A stretch of DNA of 64,000 bases from Telopea speciosissima. Its lineage: Eukaryota > Streptophyta > Magnoliopsida > Proteales > Proteaceae. A program made the position numbers and the translations under genes. The stretch covers positions 66,329,557-66,393,556 of the forward strand of contig NC_057921.1 in NCBI RefSeq assembly GCF_018873765.1, given 5' to 3'. Of the stretch, positions 12,061 through 23,467 are shown piece after piece (within the stretch, counting starts at the first letter, position 1; the number at the start of each line of letters is the position of its first letter). The notes under the pieces were generated by a model that was not told the DNA's origin, did not search any database, and saw only the letters and a program-made list of their open reading frames with translations.

Positions 12061-13494
12061 TCAAATGATAACGTTTGACGTCCACTTTTGTGCCACCTCT
12101 AACAGTGACTTTGGTGTGTACCCATCCTCACAAAGAACCTGCTCTGCTGTAGCCTGGAGTTCTCTCATCCGCTTTTGAATTCTCTTTCCTTCATCTCCTT
12201 CCATGAGGCATTTCACAGTGGCCGCAATCTCAGCTCGTCCCACTACTCCATTTTCCTCTACTTTGGGCTTGACTGCCACCTTCAAATCCTCCACCAACAT
12301 GTGTGAGTTCATCCTCTGTTCTGCAAAGAGAGGCCACGCAATCAAAGGCACACCATGTACCACACCCTCGAGGATCGAGTTCCACCCGCAGTGGGTGATG
12401 AACCCTCCGGTCGAACCATGGCTAAGCACTCGTACTTGAGGGGCCCATGAAGGCACCACTATGCCCCTCCCTTTTGTCCTCTCCAAGAACCCCTCAGGCA
12501 AGAAAGCAAATGGGTCTTGTATGCTTCGGGCATTAAAGTAGCAGGCATTTGATTTGTTCTGAACTGGGCTCTTGATGACCCATAAAAATTTGTGCTCACT
12601 CAGCTCCAATCCAAAGGCCAATTCGGTGAACTGCTCCATGGAGAGGGTGCCTCCACTCCCAAAGGATACAAATAGAACCGAACCGGTTGGCTGGTCGTCC
12701 AACCAATGCAGACATTCCACATCATCATCATCGGCCCCAGCCTTCAAACCCTTCCTGATGAGCGGTCCAACCGGGTAAACCGGTGGGATGGTTGGGTCCG
12801 ACCCATCATTCAAAGCCTTGATAGCGCGTCCTTCCACGCCGTCGAAGCTATTTAGCAGAATACCTTGAGCCATCCTATAACGTTTGTAGTGGTAGAGACA
12901 TGACTTGTAGGCATCGTCGGTCCTATCTTGCAATGGAGACGTCAAATCAGTTGGAAGAATCGGAACACAACCGGGTAATTTGAGTGGTTCGGGCATGTCT
13001 CTGTACTCTCCACTGTACATCTCATCCATCTTTGGGACATGGAGTGTCAACGAAAGAAGCAGAGCATCAGCGGAGAAGAAGAGGTATGGAGGAATATTGA
13101 ATTCGTTGGCCACATCGAAAGCATCCGTGCTGAAGGAATCAACTACCATGGCAACGATGTGATGAGTTGCAGAAATGTTGTTTAAGGTTTCACGGAGAGA
13201 ATCGAGGGAACGAGAAGTTGTTTGGTTGATGATGGTTTCAAGCCTGGCATCGTCGGGTAGATCAGAGAAATCGACAGGGGTGAGATAGATGTAATTGATG
13301 GATTTGGGGAGGGCATCAAGGACATCTTGCTGAGCTTTGGCAGGGTTACCGTCGTTTGGGATGGTGAAGGTGACGGCAAAGTTGTGGAGGATGAGTCGTT
13401 TGGCGAGCTCTGCAAGAGGAATGATATGGCCAATTCCTGGACTGGGTAGAAGGATAACAATGGGAAGAGCTTGTTGATCAGTTATTGCTTCCAT
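12061..13494 (-). CDS. UGT72B-type UDP-glucosyltransferase, array copy 1
   Basis: An intronless 477-residue family-1 glycosyltransferase, resembling hydroquinone glucosyltransferase (arbutin synthase)/UGT72B. These soluble enzymes transfer glucose from UDP-glucose to phenolic hydroxyls such as hydroquinone, monolignols, flavonoids or xenobiotic phenols. Visible: the catalytic His23 in GIGHIIPLAE, its partner Asp119 in VVDSFSTD, and a complete 44-residue PSPG donor box (about 350-393) from WAPQVRVLSH through HCGWNS to FAEQ. The final Gln fits UDP-glucose. The UGT72-type insertion 'SIQDPFAFLPEGF' is present. The start has a good context (ACCATGG). It is the outermost copy and closest to copy 3 in several blocks. 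The acceptor cannot be deduced from sequence. Confidence 0.95.
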   Translation of the reverse strand: MEAITDQQALPIVILLPSPGIGHIIPLAELAKRLILHNFAVTFTIPNDGNPAKAQQDVLDALPKSINYIYLTPVDFSDLPDDARLETIINQTTSRSLDSLRETLNNISATHHIVAMVVDSFSTDAFDVANEFNIPPYLFFSADALLLSLTLHVPKMDEMYSGEYRDMPEPLKLPGCVPILPTDLTSPLQDRTDDAYKSCLYHYKRYRMAQGILLNSFDGVEGRAIKALNDGSDPTIPPVYPVGPLIRKGLKAGADDDDVECLHWLDDQPTGSVLFVSFGSGGTLSMEQFTELAFGLELSEHKFLWVIKSPVQNKSNACYFNARSIQDPFAFLPEGFLERTKGRGIVVPSWAPQVRVLSHGSTGGFITHCGWNSILEGVVHGVPLIAWPLFAEQRMNSHMLVEDLKVAVKPKVEENGVVGRAEIAATVKCLMEGDEGKRIQKRMRELQATAEQVLCEDGYTPKSLLEVAQKWTSNVII

Positions 13495-13588
13495 GGTGGC
13501 TAGTGAAGGAAGGGAGGACTTTCAAAGCAACTTAATTATAACTCTGCAAGTTGTTGATGAGTGCTACAAGGAGAGGAGATGGGTTACT

Positions 13589-13596
13589 TATTTATA
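13589..13596 (-). promoter_or_regulatory. TATA box of UGT copy 1
   Basis: TATAAATA on the minus strand about 95 bp upstream of the ATG, a suitable distance for a plant TATA box and short 5' UTR. Confidence 0.6.
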
Positions 13597-13609
13597 CAGT
13601 GAAAGAGGA

Positions 13610-14343
13610 GGTTCTTGGGTTGTGGTTTTCTCTTTCAAGCTTCAACTGCAATCTCTGTCCTGTAGTGCTTCCATGGTCAGCTTTGTTTTGTCCCATTCTA
13701 TTATTATAATGATGATGGCCGATGGGTTCCAAGGAGATGGGTTATATAATAATTATCATCATTATTACTATTTTTAAAAGTACAAACTTGTTTTCGTTCC
13801 GTATATTTTTTAGGTAGACAAAATTATCCCTCTTGAAACATCACAATCTCGATTCTCCCTCTAATTTGGATTCTCTATTGTCGAACTGTCCGGTAAGACT
13901 ATATTATCCAAACACGGTGTTGCATGTAATATCCGTCTTATCCTGTCCAAATGCCTTGCCTTCGAATGAAATTAAGGCAATTATTGCGTACAACATCGTG
14001 TCTGAGCAGTATGAACCTACCGGGCAGCTCGATAATAGAGGATCTGGATCGCTCTCCATTCGATAATCCCTTGTCAAAATGACATACGATCAAAAACCTT
14101 TTCAAAATTAAAAAATGTTTCTACGCTCTCCGACAAACCAGCACTAACACACCTCACTTAAACCTCCAGATTTCCCCTTCAACTCTCAAAAAGACATGTC
14201 TCTCCCTCCTATTTTCTCTCAAGAGTCAAGAGTCATGACTCTCTCACTCTCCAACTGACCGGCAACCTCCTTAAGTCCCTCAAAGAATCACGTCTCCTCA
14301 ACCTTTTCTCTCAGGTCTCTCTCACTCTCCAACGTCAGCCATC

Positions 14344-14420
<77 letters not shown>

Positions 14421-14560
14421 TTGTTGGGTTGTGGTTTTCTCTTTCAAGCTTCAACTGTAGTCTCTGTCGTGTAGTGCTTCCATGGTCAGAAAGAGGTTGT
14501 TGGGTTGTGGTTTTCTCTTTCAAGCTTCAACTGTAATCTCTGTCGTGTGATCTGTCTGTC
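13610..14560. repeat. UGT promoter modules plus (TA)n(GA)n microsatellite
   Basis: A module beginning 'ttgggttgtggttttctc' and running through 'cttcaactg', 'tctctgtc' and 'gcttccatggtc' occurs at 13612 and again at 14421 and 14497, the last two being a 76-bp tandem repeat. Relatives lie upstream of the other UGT genes (35455, 36598, 41716). A long (TA)n tract followed by (GA)n lies at about 14347-14418. The rest (13800-14340) is unremarkable. Confidence 0.7.
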
Positions 14561-14846
14561 GTGTCTTAATTGTCCCTTCTGTTATTGTAACGACAATGGT
14601 GCTTTTCATGAGTTTGGATAAGTCTATGTAAGCTTGTCAATTTTGGATCAGAAACGGAAACAAAGTCCACTAGGAACTGGAACCGACTCATCAATTAGTT
14701 TATTCGTCTGGTTTTGGATCTACCTATATGTTATTGATCTGGTTTCATATCTACTTATTAGGAAGCAGTGAAATCAGAACGGATTCACATTCTAAGTTCT
14801 AACCCAGCTAAGGTCAAATTCTTTATATTTTTAATCTTTGAATTTT

Positions 14847-15206
14847 GGCTGGTACAAGTTGTTTAATATATTATTGGGAAAATTACATCTCTTCCCCAAT
14901 ACTTTGATCTAATTACACGTTCTTCCCCTTGATTTTCCCACCTTACATATCCCTCCCTTCTATTTTGAATAAAATGACTATTACACCCCTATCGTTTGCG
15001 TCCGTCTGTTAATTGCTGATGTGGGTGGCTGGTACAAGTTGTTTAATATATTATTGGGAAAATTACATCTCTTCCCCTATACTTTGATCTAATTACATGT
15101 TCTTCCCCTTGATTTTCCCACCTTACATATCCCTCCCTTCTATTTTGAATAAAATGACTATTACACCCCTATCGTTTGCGTCCGTCTGTTAATTGCTGAT
15201 GTGGCG
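14847..15206. repeat. 180-bp tandem duplication spanning a MULE end
   Basis: The unit 14847-15026 is repeated at 15027-15206 with only a few substitutions. Each unit has 29 bp of host flank plus about 150 bp of MULE terminal repeat, so the duplication happened after the MULE inserted. Confidence 0.92.
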
Positions 15207-16932
15207 TAGTAAAATTTTTCATAATCCCCAAATTAACCCTGAATCCTTGTGAGATGACCCATTTACCCTTTTGATTTAATCCCCAAACTAACCTGGGTTC
15301 ATATAAATAGACTCTTTTACCCCCTTCTTCTTCTTCTTCTTCCTCCTCCTCCAACCCCTTCTCCTGCAAACTCCGGCGAGAACAAAAATGGAGTTCCTCC
15401 ATCTCTTCCTCTCCGCTTCACTAAACCCTAACCGTAGGTAACCCATTTACCCTCCTTCTTCCTCCTCTTCCTACAACCCCTTTTCTTGCAACCTCCTAAC
15501 CTAAAATCGCCGACGATCAGAAGGTACTCACTCTCTTCCCTCTGCAACTCCCCACCCTCCCCACTTATCCTTGTCCCTCCCTCACGGCCTCACCCCCACC
15601 TCTGTTGTTGTTCATTTAATCCTAGGGCTGGCCAAAAAATAACCCATGAAAGAACCCATCCAAGACCCCTGTTGCGCATATGAAAGACTAAAACAGGGGT
15701 TTCTTTTGTTTTTTAAACAAATATCATCATTGACAAGAGAGGAGTTCTCGTCTTCTTCAAGCTCTGTTCAGTCAAACACCCGTAACGCATCTGAAACAGC
15801 TTTATTTTTTATTTTTAGTTCCCGAATTTGCAAGTCACCATGGACCTGCAAGGTCAGGTGGGATGCGAGCACGGAGTTTCAGGGAGGTGGATTGGCAAGT
15901 ATGGGTTCAGGGAGAGGAGCTGTTTCAGTGAAGTACGCTATCGATGCCCTTTAGGGTTTCAGGAATCAGCAGCGCAGTAATGGGGGTTTCAAGGAGATGT
16001 TTTAGGTGGGGTTTGAAGCTAGTAATGGGGTTTCAGAGATCGACAGTTTAATAATGGGGGTTTCAAGGAGGTGTTTCAGGTAGGGGTTTAAGCTAGTAAT
16101 GAGTGTTTCAGGAAGGGGTTTCAGGTGAGGGGTTTTTATAGATGGTTTTCTGTAGCAGTTCGGTAACTTAGAATTTCTTCTCATCTGCTCTTGAATCAAG
16201 ACTCTTGCTACAATTGGTTCAACTATGCACTTGTGAATTTCTGAAATGTATTTTTGTTCTTGAGAGAAATAGGCCAAAAAAACAGGGTACCACCAGACTG
16301 AGATGGAGATTTCTTATTGCCAAAGATCACAGCCAGATGGGCCCCAAAACTGGATCGAAGTAGGTGTCCTTGGAGGGCAATAATCACACAAAGTATGAAG
16401 AGAAAACTGTTAGACAGATAATTAATAATTTCAGAAATCAATCTGAAACCATGGAATGAGCTTGATCTATAGAAGGAGTTTCCGGTTTCTGGTGCAAGCT
16501 CTCATGAAACCATTTTTGGGATCCTTAAATATGAGCTTTCTGTTTGGCCATTAATTGGCTAATATCAAATTTGAGTTTCATTGGCAGGTGGTTAGACCCT
16601 CGTATGTCACCATCCACGGTGACGGTGGTGGTGGTGCTGGCGATGGAGGAGGAAGAGGAGGCGGCGACAGTAATGGTGGTGGTGGTGGTGGTGGTGTTGT
16701 TGGCGGTGGAGGAGGAAAGAAAGAGGTGTTTTAGTTTAACGATGATGAGAAGGGTAGAATTGAAAATGCAATTTTAATTTGTTAGTAAAAGACAATATTG
16801 TCGTTTCAAACCATTAACTAACAACATCGTAAAAACTGTCAGCCATAAGGGGGTCAAATTGTAAGGTGAGAAAACCAAAGGGAGGAAAATATAATTAGGG
16901 TAAAGTACAAGGGAGGGGGATGTAACTTTTCC
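14876..16932. mobile_element. MULE inserted in the hAT-like element
   Basis: Terminal inverted repeats begin GGGAAAATTACATC and, on the other strand from the right end, GGAAAAGTTACATC. The 9-bp target duplication TATATTATT is perfect (14867-14875, 16933-16941). The left end is tandemly duplicated. The interior has a leader-like segment with an ATG near 15389, a tandem 74-bp repeat at about 15978-16110, and a GGT-rich tract at 16615-16725 that would encode polyglycine. No transposase is seen. An unoccupied paralogous site is seen near 37005-37060. Confidence 0.85.
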
Positions 16933-17319
16933 TATATTATTTTATCAAAGATTTGACTGTAAATTTAAAGCTCCATTTAGAAATGTTAATTTAAGAATAT
17001 ATCTTAAAATAATCTTAACTTATGAAGATAGTGATATTCTTACTTATTAAGGTAATATAGACTAGTTCTGTTAATTGAGAAAAAAAAATAAAGCATATCT
17101 CATGTGATTGAAATCAATGTTTCATTATAATATTATTAAATACATGGGATTTTTTGTTTATATTTTGGACTGTTTGGAACCATTTAGTAATCGGAACCGG
17201 CCCACCTATTAGTTGATGGTCCTAGATCTCAAGTTTGGAATCGATTAGCTTATTGGTCCGATTCTAATATGACCCCTTAAGATTGGAACCGTTAAGAACC
17301 AAACCAGACTAATTGACAC

Positions 17320-17793
17320 CCCTACGACCCTACCAGTATGTTAAGGTTTGACGAACTATTTCATAAGGAAAGCTGCAGGGTCAAACATGTCTCACAATGG
17401 ATTTTTATCTGCTCCATTTTTGACATGCTCCGTTTCCCCTTTAGATGATTGACAAGTGTATGTGACTGATCCAACGGTAAATTTTGAGATAAAAAAAAAT
17501 TATTTTTATTTTTTCACTTTTGAGTTTTAACTTTTCATCTCATTTCTTTATTTTCACCTTTCCCTCTCATTCTCTCTCCCTTTTCACGACTGAGATTTCC
17601 GTTTGTCTCTACTCCGGCCACTCTCAAGAAAGGTTCCTGCGAGGTTTCTAGAGCAACTGTGAGCGCTGTGTTTGCCGGCGAGGTTTCTGGTCCAACCTCT
17701 CTACCCGTCCTCCAACCTCTTCCATCTCTCTCTCTAGTCTTCCCAATCTCAAGAGGAGAGCCTCTCTACCACTGCTCCACCTCATCTTTGTGG
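17320..17793. other. Spacer without recognised features
   Basis: Contains pyrimidine-rich low-complexity sequence at 17540-17590 and 17700-17760. No supported gene or repeat boundary. Confidence 0.4.
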
Positions 17794-17868
17794 GATTAAA
17801 GTCCAATTAGCAGCAATCAAAAGCTTTATTCTATATTAGAATTCATGTATTTTTTAAGTAATTCATGG

Positions 17869-19460
17869 TTTTTTTATTTTTTATTTCTGGCTTGGATCTC
17901 ATGAGGGTAAGAAAAGAAGAGCTTGTTACATCTCATGAGACAAATTGTGCCTCCCTAAAACCAAAAGGGGGCTGGGGTTTAGAAAGGCTGAACAACATAA
18001 TAGAACTCTTATCTTAAAATTAGGTTGGAGGTTGATTTCTGATACTTCTTCCGTTTGGTCTAGAGTTCTCAAAGGGAAGTACTTCCCAAAAAATTCTTTT
18101 TGTGAACCTGCTACTAGAAATAGAAAGGGTTCTTGGGTTTGAAATAGTATTACAAATATTATTCCGGATGTTGAAAAATCTGTCATTAGGAAGGTTGGTA
18201 ACGGCAAATCCACTTTTTGGACTGACAAATGGATTCCTTCCCTTCCCGGGAACCTGTTAGAGCACTCTTTAACTTCTGTTAATAAGGATATGCTTTCTTA
18301 TTCTATTGACAAATATAGGGTAAGAGATTGTTGGGATGTCAATTCACTGAACCAAATTTTACCTCCCAGTATCATTTCGCATTTAACTCCTCTCAAATTT
18401 TCTCAATGTGAAGATGGCTGGTGGTATATACCCTCCAAGCAAGGCCTCTTCAAAACTAAGCTAGCTGCCACTAGACTGAATCCTTCCATTAAGCATACTC
18501 ATCTGATTAACAATGCTTGGTGGAAATTTTTTTGGAAGCTTCAAATCCAACCGAAATTTAAAATTTCCTTCTGGCGTCTTCTGAATGCCGGACTCACTAT
18601 CAAGGCTGCTCTCTCAAAATGACTTCCGATCGACCCTTCCTGCGCTCTTTGTGGAAATTGTGCAGAGTCATACTAGCACTTATTCATATCTTGAGATTGG
18701 GTTAAGCATCTATGGGTGGCGGGATCTCTGGGTTTGAGAACTGAATTTCTGGCTTCTCCAAATCTGCTACAAATATGCATTTCTATGTTCCTTAAAACCA
18801 ATCTTGAAAAACAATCTCTAGTCTGGTTTTTTAGTGTGTTTATTATAACTTGTTATTTTATTTGGAATGCCCAGAATTTGGTTGTGTTTGGGTCAGAGAG
18901 ACCTAATCCAATTCTAATTATGCAGCTAATTTCACGTTATTTATCTGATTTGAAAATACCCCCCCTATTGCATCCCCGGTTGTAAATAATGATCCGGATC
19001 ATTGCATCTCTATTTCACAATTTCATGGCTTACCAAAACTAGACTTTCATGTTTTACTTTATGCAGGACACTATATACCAGGGCTGAGTACAGCCGCATG
19101 GTCCTATCTTTTTTTGAAAGGAGGAAGATTTATCTTTTTTTATGCTGGTTGTCAGACTGCGGCGTCGGAACTGAACCGGTTTTGTATAGTATTCGGACTG
19201 GGTTGGATCAAGCTTCAGTTTTGGGGTTGCAGATTCAAGAAGTATGGTGTTTTACTTTCCAATCACCGATGTTCTTCCATCTCCAACCAAATCCGCCTGG
19301 CCCTTGCAGCATCTTGATGATCTGCTCTATATATCAGACTCATATAGTAACATTAGGTTTATGGCTCAGGTGAATCTAGCTTGCCATGCATTAAGCACAA
19401 AAACTATATATATTTCCTTATCTTAATGTATATTTTCTTTTTTATCACCAAAAAAAAAAA
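17869..19460 (+). mobile_element. 5'-truncated LINE fragment with poly(A)
   Basis: Only the 3' part of a plant L1-type LINE is present. Residues typical of the end of the reverse transcriptase (KTKRGLGFRKAEQHN) lie at about 17945-18142, and a zinc-binding reverse-transcriptase region (KFKISFWRLLNAGL) at 18290-18620. This is followed by a CALCG-type cysteine motif and a degraded RNase H-like region to about 19420. Stops and frame changes separate these parts, so it is inactive. It ends in an A-tract (19449-19460). The possible flank 'aattcatg'/'aaatcgtg' is a diverged target duplication. It sits inside the left arm of the composite element. Confidence 0.82.
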
Positions 19461-20596
19461 TCGTGTTTAATTATTATCATTTCTACATATAAAGTCCAAT
19501 AAATGTGATGTGGACATCCACTTGCTCGGTTAGTTTGTCAAAATATTGTGGGATAACAAAGAAAATTGTTTAGACTTTGGATCCCTATCATTAATTCTTA
19601 TTTTGGAAAATTTTGTGCGTCCTCATGAGGTTCTTAAAAGTTAACACATACCCTCATTCCCTTAGTTTAGGATTAACAATGGTAAAATCAAGAGATAAAG
19701 TGACAAAATGTCCTGACAAGAAAAAAAAAACTTGCAACTCATCTTCCCCAAATAATTTAGGATTTGAGAAAAGAGAAAATGAATTGCACGTATCCATAAT
19801 CAAATTCAAAGTGAATAACAAATTAAACCCACTCAACAAACACCAAAAAAATGATCGAGACGATCAAAGATTGGAAAATCCACTCATGGAACAAGAGAGG
19901 GAGATCAAGGTTCTTCTTTTACCTGAAAACCCAAATAGAACAAACAACTTTCACGAGATCTCCTCTTAGCAAATAACTTTCTATTGATGCTTACCAGTTC
20001 CCTTGTCTATAGTCTATATGATTATATATATGGGTTTAGTTAAAGAAATAAAAGTAGGTAAGTGAGAGAAGATCAGGAAAGAGAAGTGATGTTAGAAGAG
20101 GAGGAAAAGACAATTAGATATTCCACTGGACGTGTGGAACTTCAAATACGTTTCCAGAAAAAGATTAAGTAAGCAAAATAGTAGAAAGAGTTGTAAATCT
20201 CCAACTAAAACTATTTAGAGTGCCTTCGACTTACTTTCCGGGTAATTAGAAAAATTTGAAGCAGATGAAGGATGTGAAGAATTCAAAGCTTTAGAATCAA
20301 ATAAGTTCTATTAGAATTCAATAGTTTAAAGGTCAAGGATCTACGGTGGAGGGTTCTTCGATTCCGGGTAGATATTTTTTGGTGTTTGTTGAGTGGGCTT
20401 AATTAGTTCTTCATTTCAATTTTGATTCTGGATACCTGCAACAAATATTCCTTTTTTCCAAACCCTAAATCATTTTTGGGAGATGAGTTGCTGGGTTTTT
20501 ATTGTTCTCTTGTAAGGGCATTTTTGTCATTTTATTCTTTGATTTTTACATTATTAGTCTTAAACTAATGGAATAGGGGCATGTGTTAACTTTTAG

Positions 20597-22228
20597 AGTA
20601 AATTACTTAGACCTCCCCTGACCTTTCTGACAATTCAGAAAACTTTCCTTGTCCTTCTCACAACTACTCAGACATTCCCTACTTTTCAAACTGGGCTTCA
20701 CTTAGCCCCAATCCATTAGTTTTTTAACGCTAAGTAATGGATAAATTTGAAAATTCTACAAAACTGTCAATTATAATTTTTTTTACCTATACAAAGTTAC
20801 CCTATTGCCCTTACACTCTTTCCCTTCTTCTTCTTCCTCCTGCAAACCCACTTGCTCCAACCCCTCTGCAACCCCATCCACGCAGGTCACAATCCCCACT
20901 CTCCTCCTCCTGAGAAACATATTACATTTCTCTCTTTAACACATTTTTTCTTGAAGAGGAGGAGAAGTAAATGCTTCTTATCACCTCAAAAAAAAAATGC
21001 TTCTTAAAGTATGATGATCGGAGCAGTTTTTACTGCACAGAACATCAAATGAGCCCACGATCTAAGTCGAATTAGATTCACGTGCACAACAAATCTAGGG
21101 GAACAACCCCACGATCTCATCAAATTGCACTCCCAGATCACGAGAGAAAACCCTAACTGAACCCAAATCTTAGATCAATAACAAATGAAAGCAAAATGAA
21201 CAAATAAAATCATGTTTCCAAATGGAGACACTTAAATCCTCACAAATCACGGAGATCCGCTGAGAAAGACACGAATCAAACCAGCTCAAACAAGAATCAA
21301 GAACAATACACCGGACATTTGGCGGGGAAAAAAGTCGAATTTTTTTCTCATCAAACAAAAACAGATTGGATTTGAAAAGGAAATGGCAAGAGAAGTCTAA
21401 GACAATAAGGGAACATCTTGCTCGGACAAAGGCTTCCACTGCATAAGCTGAGAAATCTGCTTATCAATGTGGCCAGGGAGTCCATATTTCATGTCTGGAA
21501 ATTGTGCAAAGTTCTATGTTGATGGGTTTGATATGAAATGCGGAACTGAAATTGACCAAACCTACCCCAAATGTTCTAAAGATCCTGCAAATCTGGAATG
21601 ACCCTCTTGGATGATGGGCTTCAATTTGAGAAGAATGGAAATTACTAATAATTTATGGTCTGATTTCTGAAACTCTGTTTCGTAGAATTTCGAATGGTTA
21701 GAATGAATAAATTATTCTTCAATGATGTACTATGCAAAACTTCTTGGCGAGACATCAAATTGAAGGCAAAAAATTTGAATACATAAATGGCTTATTATCT
21801 AGGTTCTCCATGTGGGATCGATGTGATAAAGATGCTACGGAGGTGGGTTTTGGAGAGAAGACTGTTGTTGCATCTCATCTGGGTTCAAGGTTTGCAGGAG
21901 GAAAAAGAGTGTTGTGGAAGCGAAACGAGAATGATGAGAAGGTGGGTTTTGGAGAGAAGAGTATTGTTGCTTCTCATCTGGGTTCAAGGTTTGCAGGAGG
22001 AAAAAGAAGAAGAAGAAAAAAGTGAAGAGGTGAAAGAAGGGTAACGGTGCGTTGTTGTTGTCTTTTGTATGCAAAGCACTTTAGTCGCATCAGGTTAATT
22101 ATTAACACCGTTAACGGCCTGGGATTAAGTGAAATCTAGTTTGAAATGTAGAGGAAGTCTAAGTAGTAGTCGCAGGGGACGATTTTTGAATTATCTGAAA
22201 AATTAGGAGAGGTCTAAGTAATTTACTC
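20597..22228. mobile_element. MULE inside the right arm of the composite element
   Basis: Inverted ends read GAGTAAATTACTTAGACC, and the terminal repeats extend about 140 bp, including 'tttcaaact' and 'ttcacttaatccca'. The flanks TAACTTTTA and TAACTGAAC share only five of nine bases, so the target duplication is poor. The interior has an open frame (21732-22025) containing a 99-bp tandem duplication. Confidence 0.75.
21842..22022 (+). repeat. 99-bp in-frame tandem duplication inside the MULE
   Basis: The block 'ggtgggttttggagagaag' starts at 21842 and again at 21941. The repeat is a multiple of three, so the open frame across it shows the peptide VGFGEK...SHLGSRFAGGKR twice. No known protein is recognised. 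Confidence 0.85.
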
Positions 22229-22740
22229 TAACTGAACAGAAATTTCCAAAACTGAAGATTATTTTTGTAATTACATGATATCTAAGGGGAGATACGTGAA
22301 AATTCACACAAATAAGAATTGATGATAGGGATCCAAAGTCTAAACAATGCTTTTCGTTATCCCACAATATTTTTTTTTTTTGACAAACCAACCGAGCATG
22401 TGGATGTCCACATCACATTTATTGGACTTTATATGTGGATATGATTTCTTACCAAAAGAAAAAATATAAGTAGATATGATAGTAATTAAACATGAATTAT
22501 TTTACCCAAAAAAAAAGGGAATTCTAATGTAGAATAAAGCTTTTGATTGCTGCTAATTGGACTTTAATCTTCTTCCAATTTGTTATGTGGGCAAGAGTTT
22601 TCACTTGGGGGAGCGTGGTCCCTGCACATACACTGATGCATAGGGCCAATGAGTACAGACATGACAACATCAACAAAGCGGTCATTACTCTCTTTCATAG
22701 GGTTAGGGCGATCATTTCACCTCTCTGTGTCTGGACACAG

Positions 22741-22840
22741 GACACACATTCCCTTGCCAAAAAATTTCTTTGTTGTTTTATTTTTGTCCAGACACACATT
22801 CCCTTGCCAAAAAATTTCTTTGTTGTTTTATTTTTGTCAC
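22741..22840. repeat. Exact 50-bp tandem duplication
   Basis: 22741-22790 and 22791-22840 are almost identical, while the paralogous site near 31012-31060 has a single copy. This is a recent duplication. Confidence 0.92.
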
Positions 22841-23228
22841 TTCTCTTATCATTGTTAAGCATATTTTCCTCTCCAGAATTGAATCCTCTTCAGTACTGGG
22901 GGTGACTGGGGATCTCCCAATGAGGTCTCTCCAATCAACACATGTGCTAGGTCTCTCCATTTGCCACGTGTGCTAAAGAGAAACGATGGGCTGGTTTCTC
23001 TCTCTTTTCAATCCCTTCTTATTTTTTAGTCAAAGCTCAATCTCTTCAATCCCTTTTCGTTGTTTAGTCAAAGGATCCAAATTGTTGGCCGATCCAATTC
23101 CAATCCACTAGTACCACCCAAAGATAAAAGATAATAAAAGCTGATTTTTATTAAAAAAAACAAGGGTATATCCGTCCAATCAAACTCGATTCAAGGTGAT
23201 CTTGACCGGTATCAATATCTCTCTCTCT

Positions 23229-23268
<40 letters not shown>

Positions 23269-23380
23269 TAAATTGGAATTTGTAGAATCAAGGGGAAAAG
23301 GGGTTTAGTGCTCCATTAAGCTAAATGGGAGCAAAGAACCAACACAACAAAACTACATGATAAACCAACACCACTTGCAA
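22742..23380. repeat. Segment duplicated at 30995-31590
   Basis: Shared blocks include 'gttaagcat...cctctccagaattg', 'ctggggatctccca', 'caatcccttcttattttttagtc' and 'gtttagtgctccattaagc', in the same order. The left copy has a poly(T) tract of about 37 bases (23231-23267) where the right copy has eight. It is part of the UGT duplication unit. Confidence 0.75.
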
Positions 23381-23467
23381 GTTGTCGCTTGAGGACTCTT
23401 TCTTTCGTCTGTTGGGATTTTCCTGCCTTCTGCGCCTTCTGCGAGGTGTTTTGGTGTCTTTGAGAGA

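Larger units (their letters stand above)
14636..17316. mobile_element. Old hAT-like element, split by a MULE
   Basis: The ends resemble hAT termini (left 'ttgtcaatttt', right 'aattgacacccct'). The terminal parts are full of 'ggaac/ggttc' words. The element is interrupted by the MULE at 14876-16932. Related copies lie at 35955-36234 (right half) and 36746-37110 (left half), also upstream of a UGT gene, so the element predates the duplications. No clean 8-bp flank was found. Confidence 0.55.
17794..22569. mobile_element. Composite long-TIR element with a LINE and a MULE nested inside
   Basis: The outer inverted arms are about 500 bp each. Left arm: 17794-17868 plus 19461-about 19850. Right arm: about 20378-20596 plus 22229-22569. 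They start 'gattaaagtccaattagc' and share 'gtgatgtggacatccac', 'gttaacacat' and 'cactcaacaaacacc'. The left arm is split by a LINE and the right arm by a MULE. Removing both leaves an element of about 1.5 kb. I found no clean target duplication for the outer element. Subterminal words link it to the MULEs at 399 and 29255. Confidence 0.8.

Noticed and set aside
13493-13777. Plus-strand frame over the UGT copy 1 promoter
   Set aside because: It covers the promoter and 5' UTR of the minus-strand gene and has no similarity to known proteins.
16610-16777. Glycine-rich or valine-rich frame
   Set aside because: It arises from a GGT-type low-complexity tract inside a MULE and has no start or flanking support.
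23231-23267. Poly(T) tract as a possible LINE/SINE tail
   Set aside because: The paralogous segment has a short T-run in the same place, so it is expansion of a local tract.
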